A DNA stretch of 64,000 bases from Brasilonema sennae CENA114. GTDB taxonomy: Bacteria > Cyanobacteriota > Cyanobacteriia > Cyanobacteriales > Nostocaceae. Both the position numbers and the translations under genes were made by a program. Shown piece by piece: positions 9,138 to 18,530 of this stretch. Within the stretch, counting starts at the first letter, position 1. Each line of letters begins with the position of its first letter. Under the pieces are notes generated by a model. That model made no database searches and was not told where the DNA came from. It saw nothing but the letters and a program-made list of their open reading frames with translations. Where the stretch lies: positions 372,001 through 436,000 of the forward strand of contig NZ_CP030118.1 in the NCBI RefSeq assembly GCF_006968745.1, in the 5' to 3' direction.

Positions 9138-9911
9138 CTATTGCTCGTGATAATTCCGAATCAGTCCGCCATCGACATAAAAAGTGGCTCCAGTCACGTA
9201 GTCAGCAGCGGAGGACGCGAGGAATGTGACCATTGGCGCTATATCTTCTGGTTTGCCTAGTCGTCCAAGGGGAATGTTTTGTTTGAGTGAATGTAACTTC
9301 ACAGGGTCATTTAGAAGTTTGGTATTAATCGGGGTTTCGATCGCTCCAGGAGCAATATTGTTGATCGTGATTCCCATCGGTCCTAATTCCACCGCCAAAT
9401 TTCGCATCATCATCTTCACACCACCTTTGCTAGCGCAGTAGGAGGTGAAGTGAGGGAACGCCATTTCCTCATGAACTGAACTGATGTTAATAATCTTACC
9501 CGTTCGTTTTGTCTCAATCAAGTGCTGCACAAATGCTTGCGTCGTGAAGAATGTGCCTTTGAGGTTGAGATTAACAACGGTATCATAATCAGCTTCGGTT
9601 ATGTTCCAAAAATCAGCATTTTTTCCATCAACCCCAGCATTATTCACTAGAATATCTAGCTTACCAAAGTGATGAATTCCTTCAGATACAAGTTTGCGAA
9701 CGTCACTAATCACGCTTAAATCTGCCTGGACAATATGCCCTTTGCGTCCCGCTGCTTCGACCTTTGCCAACGTTTCTTTAGCACCATCGGGGTGGGAGCG
9801 GTAATCGATGACAATATCTGCACCTGCTTGCGCCAGGTAAGCAGCGATCGCCTGCCCAATTCCCTGACTGCTGCCAGTGACTAACGCAACTTTTCGTTGT
9901 AAGTTTATCAT
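9138..9911 (-). CDS. Glucose 1-dehydrogenase-like SDR
   Basis: The 257-residue product is a classical short-chain dehydrogenase. It has [11 protein letters not shown] (nucleotide binding, residues 12-22), NNAG at 90-93, catalytic Ser near 144-145, Tyr158 and Lys162 in SYCASKGG, and PGAIETPIN. The SSVHEEM...SYCASK segment and the C-terminal [11 protein letters not shown] are typical of glucose 1-dehydrogenases, which oxidise glucose to gluconolactone with NAD(P). Placement between rpe and a glucosidase supports a sugar substrate, but this is inference. Starts at 9923 (ATG) or 9911 (ATG) are possible. 9911 is preferred because it aligns with the paralogous fragment at 4654 and avoids overlap with rpe, although the AAGGA before it is too close to be a good ribosome site. 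Confidence 0.88.
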   Translation of the reverse strand: MINLQRKVALVTGSSQGIGQAIAAYLAQAGADIVIDYRSHPDGAKETLAKVEAAGRKGHIVQADLSVISDVRKLVSEGIHHFGKLDILVNNAGVDGKNADFWNITEADYDTVVNLNLKGTFFTTQAFVQHLIETKRTGKIINISSVHEEMAFPHFTSYCASKGGVKMMMRNLAVELGPMGITINNIAPGAIETPINTKLLNDPVKLHSLKQNIPLGRLGKPEDIAPMVTFLASSAADYVTGATFYVDGGLIRNYHEQ

Positions 9912-9915
9912 GTCC

Positions 9916-10611
9916 TTATACATCAATTATGACTTGTTCAGGTCGTTTGCTGTGACGCAGCGCGGCGATTGTCGCTGCATAATCCTTAGCATTGAAGATT
10001 GCCGATCCCGCTACAATTGCATTTGCTCCTGCTTCCAACACCTGCCATGCATTGTCTGGCTTGACTCCACCATCGACTTCAATCCACGGATCCAGCCCAC
10101 GTTCATCGCACATCTGACGTAAGCGACGAATCTTTGGCAACATGGTTGAAATAAAGTGTTGACCACCAAAGCCGGGATTCACCGTCATAATTAAAACGAC
10201 ATCACACAGATCTAGTACCCACTCAATCGCTTCCAAAGGATTACCAGGATTGAGCACAACCCCCGCTTGCTTACCCAGTTCCTTAATTTGGGATAGTGTT
10301 CGGTGTAGATGAATCGTTGCTCCTGCTTGAACCAAAATATGATCGGCACCTGCTTTAGCAAAGTTGGTGATGTACCGCTCTGGTTCGACAATCATCAGAT
10401 GGACGTTTAGCGGTTTTACAGTCATCGGTCGAATTGCTTCTACGATCAAAGGTCCGATTGTAATGTTGGGCACATAGCGACCGTCCATCACATCGACATG
10501 AATCCAGTCAGCTCCCGCCACATCCACACTTTGCACCTCTTCTCCCAAGCGGCTAAAGTCAGCCGATAAAATTGAAGCTGCGATCGTGATTAATTTAGAA
10601 GATTGAGACAT
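9916..10611 (-). CDS. rpe: Ribulose-phosphate 3-epimerase
   Basis: The product is 231 residues, interconverting ribulose 5-phosphate and xylulose 5-phosphate in the pentose phosphate pathway. Family signatures are clear: [32 protein letters not shown] (metal-binding Asp and His), [26 protein letters not shown] and [10 protein letters not shown]. The length is normal. ATG 10611 follows GGAG by eight bases. The start overlaps the end of the truncated debranching gene by 22 bp. The ribosome site thus lies within that gene's altered 3' end, suggesting rpe was brought here by the same rearrangement. Plant and cyanobacterial Rpe also serves the Calvin cycle; another chromosomal copy would be expected. 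Confidence 0.96.
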   Translation of the reverse strand: MSQSSKLITIAASILSADFSRLGEEVQSVDVAGADWIHVDVMDGRYVPNITIGPLIVEAIRPMTVKPLNVHLMIVEPERYITNFAKAGADHILVQAGATIHLHRTLSQIKELGKQAGVVLNPGNPLEAIEWVLDLCDVVLIMTVNPGFGGQHFISTMLPKIRRLRQMCDERGLDPWIEVDGGVKPDNAWQVLEAGANAIVAGSAIFNAKDYAATIAALRHSKRPEQVIIDV

Positions 10612-11756
10612 GATATATTCTCCAATCCATTGGAATTTCTAGCCGTTGCAGGATCGATGCGATCGCTCAGGAAGAGAATAGTGGTATCGATCGTGCCGTA
10701 GTAAGGTGTATGCGGAATTTCGTGCAATTGCGCTAATTCACCCCGGCGAATTTCATGCAACATACGACCGGGTTGAGCATCGCGCCAATCATCTACGGTT
10801 GTGGCTTGCAGTTGCGCCAGTTTTATGAGCGTTCCGCGTGCAAATTCCGGATAAACCATTATCGTTTGTAAACTCGCAATGATCGCGTCCCGCCCAAATA
10901 CTGCGACAAACCAAGGAATACCCGCCGCAGGCATCCAAAAATGCTGTCCACGATCTTCAACCTTGATGCGGAGTGCCCCGAAATCGATCAAGGATTGTCG
11001 ATAGTAGGCGGCAATTTCGGCATTCGAGGACTGTAACTGAGTGGCGGATTGAACAAAGTCGTCTCTGACTCGCGCCGCTTCAGTATCGTGGGAGACGGTG
11101 CAAGTTTGTTGCGGCTGAAGCACATCTCCATCCGCTAGCGCCGTAAAATCAACGCAGCTATGCCAAGTTTGACCTGGTTCAAGCTTGATGTCGAACATGA
11201 GGCGACCATTACCATAGTAGGGCGTTGAACTAGCACAAGTTGGAGTGATTTGCAACCCGCGATAAAACTCGGCATTTCGGTACTCTGTTTTGAGAATGCT
11301 GTCTTTCCAGGTGGTTGCGATCGCACCGCGTGGCAGTAGATGTTGGGATTTGACCTGAAAAATATCCGCAAAATCTGAGCGGATCGCCAACATAAGTTTC
11401 AGTTCGACGGTCTGAGTGTAATGGCTAGTAATATCAATATCCTCATGCATTCCGACTGCAATATCGCGCCGGATGGTCACTAACAAGCAGCCCGATGGCA
11501 GCGTTCCATCAATAGTCGGAGTCTCTCGATTGGTAAATTGATAGAGCGCACGGTGATGTTGTAGCGGACTAGATGCAAGCAGTTGGAGCGGCTGGCGATT
11601 GAGTGAGACTTCGTAATACGAGATGAGGCGCGTATCGCGAACAAAAAATCCTTGGGCAAGGTTGTCGTCGATCGAGCCATCAGAAGCAGTAACGAGGAAT
11701 GTCGATCCGTCATTGATCGCGATTTGTCCTGAATTTACGGTGACTTTAGTGGGCAT
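10590..11756 (-). pseudogene. Glycogen debranching enzyme, N-terminal part only
   Basis: The 388-residue frame matches the N-terminal half of bacterial amylo-alpha-1,6-glucosidases (usually about 700 residues). It has the GDE_N_bis beta-domain (DNLAQGFFVRDTRLISYYEV, FTNRETPTIDG, LKLMLAIRSDFADIFQVK) and only the first part of the (alpha/alpha)6 catalytic barrel (AAGIPWFVAVFGRDAIIASL, GRMLHEIRRGELAQLHEIPH, TPYYGTIDTT). Right after this point the sequence becomes [17 protein letters not shown] and stops, so most of the catalytic barrel is lost. A stable N-terminal domain could be made, but debranching activity is not expected. ATG 11756 follows the pgl stop by 3 bp. The remainder was apparently deleted and rpe joined. 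Confidence 0.85.
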
Positions 11757-11759
11757 CCC

Positions 11760-12527
11760 TCATGTCTCCAATAAATGAGCCGCTGCTTGATCGATCATCC
11801 ACATCACTCTGCCCTGAGTCGGACTAATGATTTGTGCAGGCAAGCGATCAGGCTGATACTGACCTTCCAAGACCGCTTTTAGTGTTGTTGCTTTTTCTGC
11901 TCCTGTGACAAAAAAGAGGATTTCTACCGCATTGTTAATCACAGGTGGCGTTAAGGTGATACGGTAACTGTTCAACTCTTCCACCCAAGGTGCAACGACT
12001 AAACGAGTTTGCTCATGAACTGCATCAGTGCCAGGAAAAAGAGATGCGGTGTGTCCGTTAGCTCCCATGCCCAACAACACTAAATCGAAGCGAGGAAACT
12101 GATGTTCTTGCAACTGAAAGAACTGTCTCAAGTCTTGCTCATATTCAGCTGCGGCTGCTTTAGCATCTGGATTTTCAGCTTTAATGCGATATACATTTTC
12201 TTGTGGAATTGGCACTTGAAACAGCAATTGCTCTTGCGTCATCCGAAAGTTATTACTGGGATCGCTGGGCGGAACGTGGCGTTCATCACCCCAAAAAAAA
12301 TGAATTTGGTTCCAAGGGATTTGATTACGCCAAGGTTGAGTTGCCAACAATGCATAAAGACTTTTGGGAGTTGAGCCACCAGACAGTGCGATCGTAAATC
12401 TTCCTCGTGCTTGAATGGCTTGATGGGCTTGTTGCACAAACTCGGCGGCAGCAGCCTGAGTCAGGGCTTCGGCATTTGCAAAAACTTGAATTTCAGGCTT
12501 TACTTGCGATCGAATTAATTCTTGCAT
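11760..12527 (-). CDS. pgl: 6-phosphogluconolactonase
   Basis: The 255-residue product hydrolyses 6-phosphogluconolactone to 6-phosphogluconate, the second oxidative pentose phosphate step. It belongs to the NagB-like family: ALSGGSTPKSLYALLA near residue 47, FWGDERHVPPSDPSNN near 78, and MGANGHTASLFPGTDAV near 152, the motif holding the catalytic histidine. ATG 12527 has AAGGAA eight bases upstream. The full pathway partners zwf and gnd are upstream in the same orientation, and the truncated debranching gene follows directly. About 225 bp separate it from the aldolase gene. That spacer holds a small hairpin around GCGCAAAGCCTTGCGC, so a separate promoter is possible. Confidence 0.95.
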   Translation of the reverse strand: MQELIRSQVKPEIQVFANAEALTQAAAAEFVQQAHQAIQARGRFTIALSGGSTPKSLYALLATQPWRNQIPWNQIHFFWGDERHVPPSDPSNNFRMTQEQLLFQVPIPQENVYRIKAENPDAKAAAAEYEQDLRQFFQLQEHQFPRFDLVLLGMGANGHTASLFPGTDAVHEQTRLVVAPWVEELNSYRITLTPPVINNAVEILFFVTGAEKATTLKAVLEGQYQPDRLPAQIISPTQGRVMWMIDQAAAHLLET

Positions 12528-12753
12528 GGTTATTTCCTTTAGGGACTTCTAATTAAAAAATCGTCCTATCATAAGAGCGCAAAGCCTTGCGCCCCTACAA
12601 GTTAATTTTGAATTTGAGATAATTGATTTTGGCATTGCATAATTGCGGGATGATTTTGGAATTTGCATCAATCAGAATCACCGTGTCCCCGCGTCACCTT
12701 GTCAGCCTGAATCATGCCATTATTCAGCAATGCCTTTATTTTTTGGTGTTCCC

Positions 12754-13701
12754 TTAATTCAGAACCGGAACTTGAACTTGAGACGGTTGCGTGTTGTAAA
12801 TATCCATGATCGTGTTGAGGAATCGCACGGCATCCGTTTTGGAACGTTGAAAAGAATTGCGTCCGATAATCGAACCAAACCCTCCACCTGCTTGAATAGC
12901 GTGAACTTCATTGAAAAAGGCATCATCACTGTCGATTGGTCCACCCGAAAAGATGACAATCCGTCGTCCATTAAAGGCACATTGCACTACATGACGCACT
13001 CGCTCAGTTAATGTCGCAATCGGGATTTGCTCTTTCTCGTACACCTTGCGGGCTGCTTCTTGTTCAATGTGCTCGCTAGGCAGTTTGACTTTGATGATGT
13101 GAGCACCCAATTGAGCCGCAATTTGAGCAGCGTAACCAATCACGTCGATCGCCGTCTCACCTGTTTTGCTTAAACCCGATCCCCGCGCATAAGACCAAAT
13201 GATCACAACCAATCCATGCTGCTTCGCTTCTTCGGCACAGGCTCGAATCTGCTGGTACATCTCAAATCGGTGGGCTGAACCGGGATAAATGGTGAAACCA
13301 ATGCCAGCACAACCTAATCGCAAAGCATCCTGTACACTGCCAGTTAAAGCTTGAGTAGGGTCAGATTCATCCAATAGCACATCGTGATCATTGGCTTTAA
13401 GAATCAGGGGAATGTCGCCTGCAAATTCTCGTGCCCCCGCTTCTAGAAAACCCAGTGGAGCTGCATAAGCGTTGCATCCGGCTTCTATCGCCAACTCAAA
13501 ATGATAGCGAGGATCGTAAGCAGGTGGATTGGGTGCAAAACTGCGAGCCGGACCGTGCTCAAAGCCCTGATCAACGGGCAAAATTACCAACTTGCCAGTT
13601 CCAGCTAGTTTGCCATGATTAAGCAACCGCGCCAGATTAGTCAGCGTTCCAGGATTGTCGCTGCCATACCAACTGAGAATTTCTTTTACTCGTTGAGTCA
13701 T
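12754..13701 (-). CDS. fbaB: Class I fructose-bisphosphate aldolase (FbaB/DhnA type)
   Basis: The product is 315 residues from ATG 13701, where the family sequence begins (MTQRVKEILSWYG) behind AGGAAA. A 29-residue upstream extension is rejected. Signatures of archaeal-type class I aldolases are LVILPVDQGFEHGP, HFELAIEAGCNAYAAPLG, LILKANDHD, YPGSAHRFEMYQQI and VIIWSYARG. The Schiff-base lysine is in HIIKVKLP, and the phosphate site in IFSGGP and GGGFGSIIGRNSFQR. It cleaves fructose 1,6-bisphosphate, or runs in reverse, without metal. Cyanobacteria usually also have a class II enzyme for the Calvin cycle, so this copy fits a catabolic island role. The gene lies between pgl and the small zinc-ribbon gene. 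Confidence 0.94.
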   Translation of the reverse strand: MTQRVKEILSWYGSDNPGTLTNLARLLNHGKLAGTGKLVILPVDQGFEHGPARSFAPNPPAYDPRYHFELAIEAGCNAYAAPLGFLEAGAREFAGDIPLILKANDHDVLLDESDPTQALTGSVQDALRLGCAGIGFTIYPGSAHRFEMYQQIRACAEEAKQHGLVVIIWSYARGSGLSKTGETAIDVIGYAAQIAAQLGAHIIKVKLPSEHIEQEAARKVYEKEQIPIATLTERVRHVVQCAFNGRRIVIFSGGPIDSDDAFFNEVHAIQAGGGFGSIIGRNSFQRSKTDAVRFLNTIMDIYNTQPSQVQVPVLN

Positions 13702-13751
13702 TGTGGTTTTTCCTAAAAATACTGTCTGGTACAAACTTTTTCGCTTTTCCC

Positions 13752-13856
13752 TCACGGCATATCCTGCCAACAGCGTCGGCAAAACCAATGAACTTGATGA
13801 TTGCGGATATGTCGCAACAGTTGATCACAACAGCATGGACAATGCTGTGAAGGCAT
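13752..13856 (-). CDS. Small zinc-ribbon peptide (CPCC...CRRC)
   Basis: A short frame ends at 13752 with four cysteines in two pairs, CPCCCDQLLRHIR and HWFCRRCWQDMP, the layout of a treble-clef or zinc-ribbon. Peptides with this LLRHIR..HWFC..CWQ(E/D)MP pattern are, as I remember them, recurrent in cyanobacteria, sometimes alone and sometimes at the end of regulators; the function is unknown. I choose ATG 13856 (34 residues), 17 bases after the HAD stop. Longer in-frame starts up to 13970 would overlap the HAD gene. The ribosome site is weak (TTGGAA). It sits between the HAD phosphatase and aldolase genes in the same orientation. Confidence 0.5.
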   Translation of the reverse strand: MPSQHCPCCCDQLLRHIRNHQVHWFCRRCWQDMP

Positions 13857-13872
13857 AGTTTCATTCCAACGC

Positions 13873-14787
13873 TTAACCGACGCTGGACTGCTGAAATTTT
13901 GCATTGGAAGCCCCATGTCGATCGCCCAAAATGAACCATTCGACTGCATTGGCAAATCCTTCTTCTTCATAGGATGTCGTCACGTACTGAGCTTGTTGCT
14001 GTACGTCTGGATTTGCGTTGCCCATAGCAATGCTTAATCCACTTCGTTCAAACATTGGGACATCATTGGGCATATCTCCAATAGTGGCAATTTCTTGTCT
14101 GGGGATTCCGAGCAGTTGTGAGAGGCGATCAACTACAGCACCTTTGTTCGCGTGGGGATGGGTGACATCCAGGTAGTAAGGCTGCGATCGCGCCGCAGAT
14201 ACCTGTTCACCACCACCCGAACTGGCTCTTGACTTGCAGTAAACTTTTTGACTAAAAGCTTGCTGCACATCAGTTTCGCACTTGGCAACGGCATCCAGAT
14301 CATCACTAACGCCAACGACTTTGACAACGTTATCAAACAAACCATCAAAGCTAGAAACAACGGTAGGTGGAAACTTAACCGTCCATTCTTCGCGATCCAC
14401 ATGAGGACCATGCCGCTCATGCACAAACCAATCCTTCCCTCGATAAATCCAAACATCCAGATGGTGGGCAGTAATTATCTTGATGACTTCTTGAACAGTT
14501 GTTGCGGGTAAGACGTTTTCCTCCAAGGTTGAAAAGTCAGGATAGACAAACAGACCACCATTAAATGGCGCGAGAGGCTCTGTCAGTTTCAGAGCATCTA
14601 CAATCATTTTCATCCCTAATGGTGGACGACCACTGGTAATTGTGAAGCGAATGCCTGCATCCCAAAGTTTATGAACAGCAGCACGGGCGCGATCAGTGAG
14701 GATTTTCTCTTTTGTTACAAGCGTGCCATCTACATCTGCTAGCAGCAGTGAAATTTTAGGCGATTTGGGAGAAGTTATTGGATTCAT
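13873..14787 (-). CDS. HAD-superfamily (Cof-type) phosphatase
   Basis: The 304-residue protein has the HAD motif I LLLADVDGTLVTKEK (nucleophile and acid aspartates), motif II TITSGRPP, motif III lysine in HANKGAVVDRL, and motif IV IGDMPNDVPMFERSG. The cap between residues ~90 and 215 is of the C2B (Cof) kind. Such enzymes dephosphorylate sugar phosphates or similar metabolites. Within a pentose phosphate gene run a sugar-phosphate substrate is likely but unproven. The C-terminus (HGASNAKFQQSSVG) goes beyond the family core by about 15 residues and is followed by the zinc-ribbon frame. ATG 14787 opens the gene; the spacer to the exported-protein gene upstream is 228 bp and contains only a repeat. 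Confidence 0.9.
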   Translation of the reverse strand: MNPITSPKSPKISLLLADVDGTLVTKEKILTDRARAAVHKLWDAGIRFTITSGRPPLGMKMIVDALKLTEPLAPFNGGLFVYPDFSTLEENVLPATTVQEVIKIITAHHLDVWIYRGKDWFVHERHGPHVDREEWTVKFPPTVVSSFDGLFDNVVKVVGVSDDLDAVAKCETDVQQAFSQKVYCKSRASSGGGEQVSAARSQPYYLDVTHPHANKGAVVDRLSQLLGIPRQEIATIGDMPNDVPMFERSGLSIAMGNANPDVQQQAQYVTTSYEEEGFANAVEWFILGDRHGASNAKFQQSSVG

Positions 14788-14840
14788 GATAGAAAGCTTG
14801 GTTGTTGATTGTTGGTGCTCAATTTATTGGTCTGGATCTA

Positions 14841-14864
14841 TAGCGCTTCTCATTTGAATGAAGT
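14841..14864 (+). repeat. 24-bp dispersed repeat, copy 1 (partner 18338-18361)
   Basis: The 24 bases beginning TAGCGCTTCTCAT and ending GAATGAAGT recur at 18338-18361 with two differences. Both copies lie in spacers of the - strand sugar island, upstream of the HAD and gnd genes respectively. Role unknown. Confidence 0.6.
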
Positions 14865-15015
14865 ACAAATTTATCTGTGTGTATCTGTGTCCATCTGTGG
14901 TTTATTATTTCTTTGTGTACTTTACTCAATTGCAAACCCCTATAATACGGGATACCGATACCGTTTCACTTTGCCAAAGGTGCTTGAGAGGTATTTGACG
15001 AGGTTTGCCCAATAG

Positions 15016-15696
15016 CTAACAATTCTTTGAGTGCCTGTACCGTTTTTTTCCCAATTCCCATTGGCTGGTTGCACCATTGCTAAAGATCAATTTCATCTGA
15101 AGCGTTTGGGGCGGAAGTTGAGCGATCGCGCTGGCAAGTGGAGCAATGTTAAATCGACTGCTTCCCGCACTACATGTTACAGACGGAAACGTAGCGGCAC
15201 CAGCCCAGAAAGGCTCATCAACGCCATCCCAAAAACCGTCGTTGCCCCAATACGTGTCGGAGTCCCAAAAGCCTAATCCCGGAACCGTGGTGGAACTTTG
15301 AACAACTTTTTGATAGCTAGAGGTTTCTTTTATTGGTTGATTGATCGTGACCAAGGGTTGATTCTTGCTGAGCAGGACCATCGTAGTTAAGGAGGCATCA
15401 GAGCCAACTAGAGAGTTGTCAGGTACACAGTAGCGTACCCCTAGCAAAAGGCTATCCTTGGTCGGATTTTTGCTCCAAATAGTTGATACACCAAGAGCAG
15501 GTTCACTACCTCTATAGTCATGATCTCTCACCGCATAGATTGAACCAGTGTGGAATACCTTGCTATAAGGAGCATTTTTGATTGAAGTTGCTGTGGTAAT
15601 CGTGTCTTCGGCTCGCATTAGTTGGGAAGTTGCTATCGTACTGCAAATGGTTAGAAAACTAATGTTGACAATGCCCCATTTATATTTACTCAACAT
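15016..15696 (-). CDS. Exported protein of unknown function
   Basis: The 226-residue product begins with a signal peptide (MLSKYKWGIVNISFLTICST; cleavage probably near residue 30 before EDTITTA). The mature part contains DHDYRGSEPALGVSTIW, RYCVPDNSLVG, a run rich in Trp, Asp and Gly (GFWDSDTYWGNDGFWDGVDE) and two further cysteines (SVTCSAG, SKNC). I do not recognise a family. It lies 42 bp after zwf in the same direction and may be read through from it, but an extracytoplasmic protein is out of place among cytosolic sugar enzymes. The following 228-bp spacer suggests a transcript end. It could be a recent arrival. Confidence 0.7.
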   Translation of the reverse strand: MLSKYKWGIVNISFLTICSTIATSQLMRAEDTITTATSIKNAPYSKVFHTGSIYAVRDHDYRGSEPALGVSTIWSKNPTKDSLLLGVRYCVPDNSLVGSDASLTTMVLLSKNQPLVTINQPIKETSSYQKVVQSSTTVPGLGFWDSDTYWGNDGFWDGVDEPFWAGAATFPSVTCSAGSSRFNIAPLASAIAQLPPQTLQMKLIFSNGATSQWELGKKRYRHSKNC

Positions 15697-15737
15697 TGTG
15701 CTTCTCCGTTGAATCGCTGATTGATTTCTGATTTTTA

Positions 15738-17273
15738 TTAATCACTTGATCGCCATTGCCGACCATCGCGCCAGAGCAGTTCGTCAGCATCTTTCGGTCC
15801 CCAACTTCCTGCGGCATAGTTGGGAAACTCTCGTGTTGGTAATGCACTCCAAACATCTAGAATTGGCGTAACTACACTCCAACCCAATTCCACGTTGTCT
15901 GCTCGCTGAAACAGCGTAGCATCGCCAATCATGCAGTCATAGAGCAAAGTTTCATAGCCTGTGCTGGGGGTTGAGCCAAAGTAATCGGCGTAGCAGAAAT
16001 CCATATTCACGCTGCCCATTCGCACCGTTGGACCAGGAATTTTTGCGCCAAATTGGAAGTTAATTCCTTCGTCGGGTTGAATGCGCAGGACAAGGAAATT
16101 GGGCGTTAATTGATCAACTGAAGTTTGACGAAACAGCAGTGAGGGAACCCGCTTAAACTGAACCGCAACCTCAGTAGTACGCTTCGGCAACCGTTTCCCG
16201 GTTCGGAGGTAAAATGGCACATCTGCCCAACGCCAGTTATCAATCGTGAGCTTTAAAGCAGCATACGTCTCAGTGGTAGAGTCTGAAGCAACACGTGGTT
16301 CTGATCGATAAGCCGGAACAGGTTTCTGGTTTATCGTCCCCTCACCATACTGCCCTCGCACAGTATGCTTTAGCACATCTTCAGGAGTTAAGGGTTGAAT
16401 TGCCTTGAGCAATTTAGATTTTTCATCGCGAACGGCATCTGCATCAAATGAAACGGGTGGCTCCATTGCAGTCATCGCTAGCAATTGAAACAGGTGATTT
16501 TGCACCATATCGCGTACTGCTCCTGTACCTTCGTAGAAGTTACCTCTGCCTTCTACGCCGACTGTTTCAGCCACAGTAATTTGCACATGGTCAATATGTT
16601 CCCGATTCCAAATTGGTTCAAACAGTCCATTCCCAAAGCGAAATACCAAAATATTCTGGACGGTTTCTTTACCCAAGTAGTGATCGATGCGGTAAATCTG
16701 GCTTTCCTTCAGCACGCTACTGATGTTCTTATTTAAGGTGCGAGCAGAATCCAAATCATGCCCAAATGGTTTTTCGATAATGACGCGTCGCCAGTGTCCG
16801 TTGTCTTCCCGCACCAGTCTCGCTGAACCAAGCTGGGTGATGATGTCGCAAAAGAAGTTAGAGGCGGTTGCCAGGTAGAATAAGTAGTTTCCTTGGGTGC
16901 CGCATTCCTGGTCTACCCGAATCAACAAATCCTGCAACTGCTGGTACGTGTTAGCATCCTGAAACTCACCGGGAAGATAGTACAATCGCTGCTCAAACTG
17001 CTGCCAGAGGTAATCATCAACTGCAACCGTTGCGAATTCGTGAATATCCCGACTGAGTTTGCTGCGAAAGTCGTCTTGGCTCATTGGAGTGTGAGCAACC
17101 CCGACGATCGCAAACTCCTGCGGCAACAAATTACTACGTGCTAAATTGTAAAGTGCAGGTAACAATAAACGCTTGGTCAAATCTCCAGCAGCACCAAAGA
17201 TGATGATCGCGCAGGGACTGGCAGGACGAACTGAGGTTTCAACCTGAGAATGAGGTGCAGTTGCGATTGTCAT
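15738..17273 (-). CDS. zwf: Glucose-6-phosphate 1-dehydrogenase
   Basis: The 511-residue enzyme oxidises glucose 6-phosphate to 6-phosphogluconolactone with NADP, the entry step of the oxidative pentose phosphate pathway. [16 protein letters not shown] lies at residues 27-42 (coenzyme site), EKPFGHDL at 168-175, and the active-site signature RIDHYLGKE at 195-203. The length is standard. Its ATG overlaps the gnd TGA as ATGA, so translation is likely coupled to gnd. In many cyanobacteria zwf is followed by opcA, encoding its redox-dependent activator. Here an exported unknown follows and no opcA-like frame is visible, so activation would need an opcA elsewhere or a different regime. Confidence 0.97.
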   Translation of the reverse strand: MTIATAPHSQVETSVRPASPCAIIIFGAAGDLTKRLLLPALYNLARSNLLPQEFAIVGVAHTPMSQDDFRSKLSRDIHEFATVAVDDYLWQQFEQRLYYLPGEFQDANTYQQLQDLLIRVDQECGTQGNYLFYLATASNFFCDIITQLGSARLVREDNGHWRRVIIEKPFGHDLDSARTLNKNISSVLKESQIYRIDHYLGKETVQNILVFRFGNGLFEPIWNREHIDHVQITVAETVGVEGRGNFYEGTGAVRDMVQNHLFQLLAMTAMEPPVSFDADAVRDEKSKLLKAIQPLTPEDVLKHTVRGQYGEGTINQKPVPAYRSEPRVASDSTTETYAALKLTIDNWRWADVPFYLRTGKRLPKRTTEVAVQFKRVPSLLFRQTSVDQLTPNFLVLRIQPDEGINFQFGAKIPGPTVRMGSVNMDFCYADYFGSTPSTGYETLLYDCMIGDATLFQRADNVELGWSVVTPILDVWSALPTREFPNYAAGSWGPKDADELLWRDGRQWRSSD

Positions 17274-18298
17274 GATTTTGTCTCCGTATGTTGCTCAACG
17301 TGTCCGCCGAACTGGAAGCGCATCGCAGACAGCAACTTATCAGCAAAATCATCTTCCCCACGTGAGCTAAATCGCTGATACAAGGCAGCGCTGAGAACAG
17401 GAGCAGGTGTGCCTTCGTCTATGGCTGCTGTAACCGTCCACCGTCCTTCGCCTGAATCCGACACACGACCGGCAAAGTCTGCTAAGTCAGGCTGCTGGAG
17501 TAGAGCGATCGCAGTCAAATCAAGCAACCACGAAGCGACCACACTACCCCGTCGCCACACTTCGGCAATATCTGGCAGGTTCAAATCGTACTGGTAGTGT
17601 TCAGGATTGCGGAGTGGAGTCGTTTCAGCGTTAGTAGCACGGCTCTGTTTGCCAACATTGGCGTGATGCAGGATATTCAACCCTTCTGCATAGGCTGCCA
17701 TCAACCCGTATTCAATGCCATTATGCACCATTTTGACAAAATGCCCACCTCCATTCGATCCGCAGTGCAAATAGCCTTCCTCTGCCGTGCCGCCCACCTT
17801 CTCCCGCCCAGGAGTACGCGGAATCTCTCCCCGTCCGGGAGCCAATGACTTAAAGATGGGGTCGAGGTACTGAACTGCCACTTGGGGACCACCGATCATC
17901 ATGCAGTAACCGCGTTCTAATCCCCAGACTCCGCCGCTGGTTCCCACATCCAGATAGTGAATGCCCTTTGATGCCAGATCATTCGCTCGTCGAATGTCGT
18001 CGATGTAGTAAGAGTTGCCGCCATCAATCAAGATGTCGCCTGAGTCGAGTTTTTCAGCCAGTTCTTTGACCATCTGCTCGGTGGGATCTCCCGCAGGCAC
18101 CATCAGCCAAATGGCACGCGGCTTGTGGAGCTTCTGCACAAAATCATCTAAGGTATAAGCTCCAATTGCCCCTTCCGATGCAAGTTGCTTCACCTTATCG
18201 GGTGTGCGATTGAACACAACACACTCATGCTTATTTCGCAGCAGTCGTCGAACGATATTTGCGCCCATGCGCCCTAGACCAATAACACCAAGTTGCAT
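17270..18298 (-). CDS. gnd: 6-phosphogluconate dehydrogenase, short form
   Basis: The 342-residue protein decarboxylates 6-phosphogluconate to ribulose 5-phosphate. It is the short form of the family (long forms are about 470 residues). The coenzyme-binding [16 protein letters not shown] begins at residue 6, followed by [20 protein letters not shown] substrate contacts appear as [16 protein letters not shown], the signature [19 protein letters not shown] near 122, and [19 protein letters not shown] with the catalytic lysine. Cofactor preference cannot be read safely. The stop overlaps the zwf start by four bases. A 232-bp spacer with two repeats precedes it, so gnd-zwf may have its own promoter. 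Confidence 0.95.
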   Translation of the reverse strand: MQLGVIGLGRMGANIVRRLLRNKHECVVFNRTPDKVKQLASEGAIGAYTLDDFVQKLHKPRAIWLMVPAGDPTEQMVKELAEKLDSGDILIDGGNSYYIDDIRRANDLASKGIHYLDVGTSGGVWGLERGYCMMIGGPQVAVQYLDPIFKSLAPGRGEIPRTPGREKVGGTAEEGYLHCGSNGGGHFVKMVHNGIEYGLMAAYAEGLNILHHANVGKQSRATNAETTPLRNPEHYQYDLNLPDIAEVWRRGSVVASWLLDLTAIALLQQPDLADFAGRVSDSGEGRWTVTAAIDEGTPAPVLSAALYQRFSSRGEDDFADKLLSAMRFQFGGHVEQHTETKS

Positions 18299-18337
18299 TG
18301 TTTTTCTCCTATGTGATTCTCAATTGCGTGAAGTATG

Positions 18338-18361
18338 TAGCGCTTTTCATCTGAATGAAGT
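18338..18361 (+). repeat. 24-bp dispersed repeat, copy 2 (partner 14841-14864)
   Basis: This is the same 24-bp sequence as at 14841, here in the spacer upstream of gnd. It is followed at 18369 by AGGACTTACGCA, the terminal-repeat sequence of the MITE described at 34851-34990. Confidence 0.6.
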
Positions 18362-18427
18362 CATTATTAGGACTTACGCATTGACAAAACTCCTCAAATA
18401 TGAATTTCCATTTTTCGAGTGTAGACT

Positions 18428-18494
18428 GTAGGGTGGGCAGTGAATCGTAAAATCTGATGATCTCAACATAAGTTTAGGGCACTGCCCACCCTAC
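18428..18494. repeat. Inverted repeat GTAGGGTGGGCAGTG with 37-bp spacer
   Basis: GTAGGGTGGGCAGTG (18428-18442) pairs perfectly with 18480-18494. The 15-bp arms with a 37-bp centre resemble a small palindromic repeat element of the type common in cyanobacterial spacers. It lies between tal-pgi and gnd. It could also end the tal-pgi transcript, but only five A's follow, not T's, in the + sense. Confidence 0.7.
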
Positions 18495-18530
18495 AAAAAT
18501 TGCTTTAACGCAACTGGTGCAAGATGTCAA

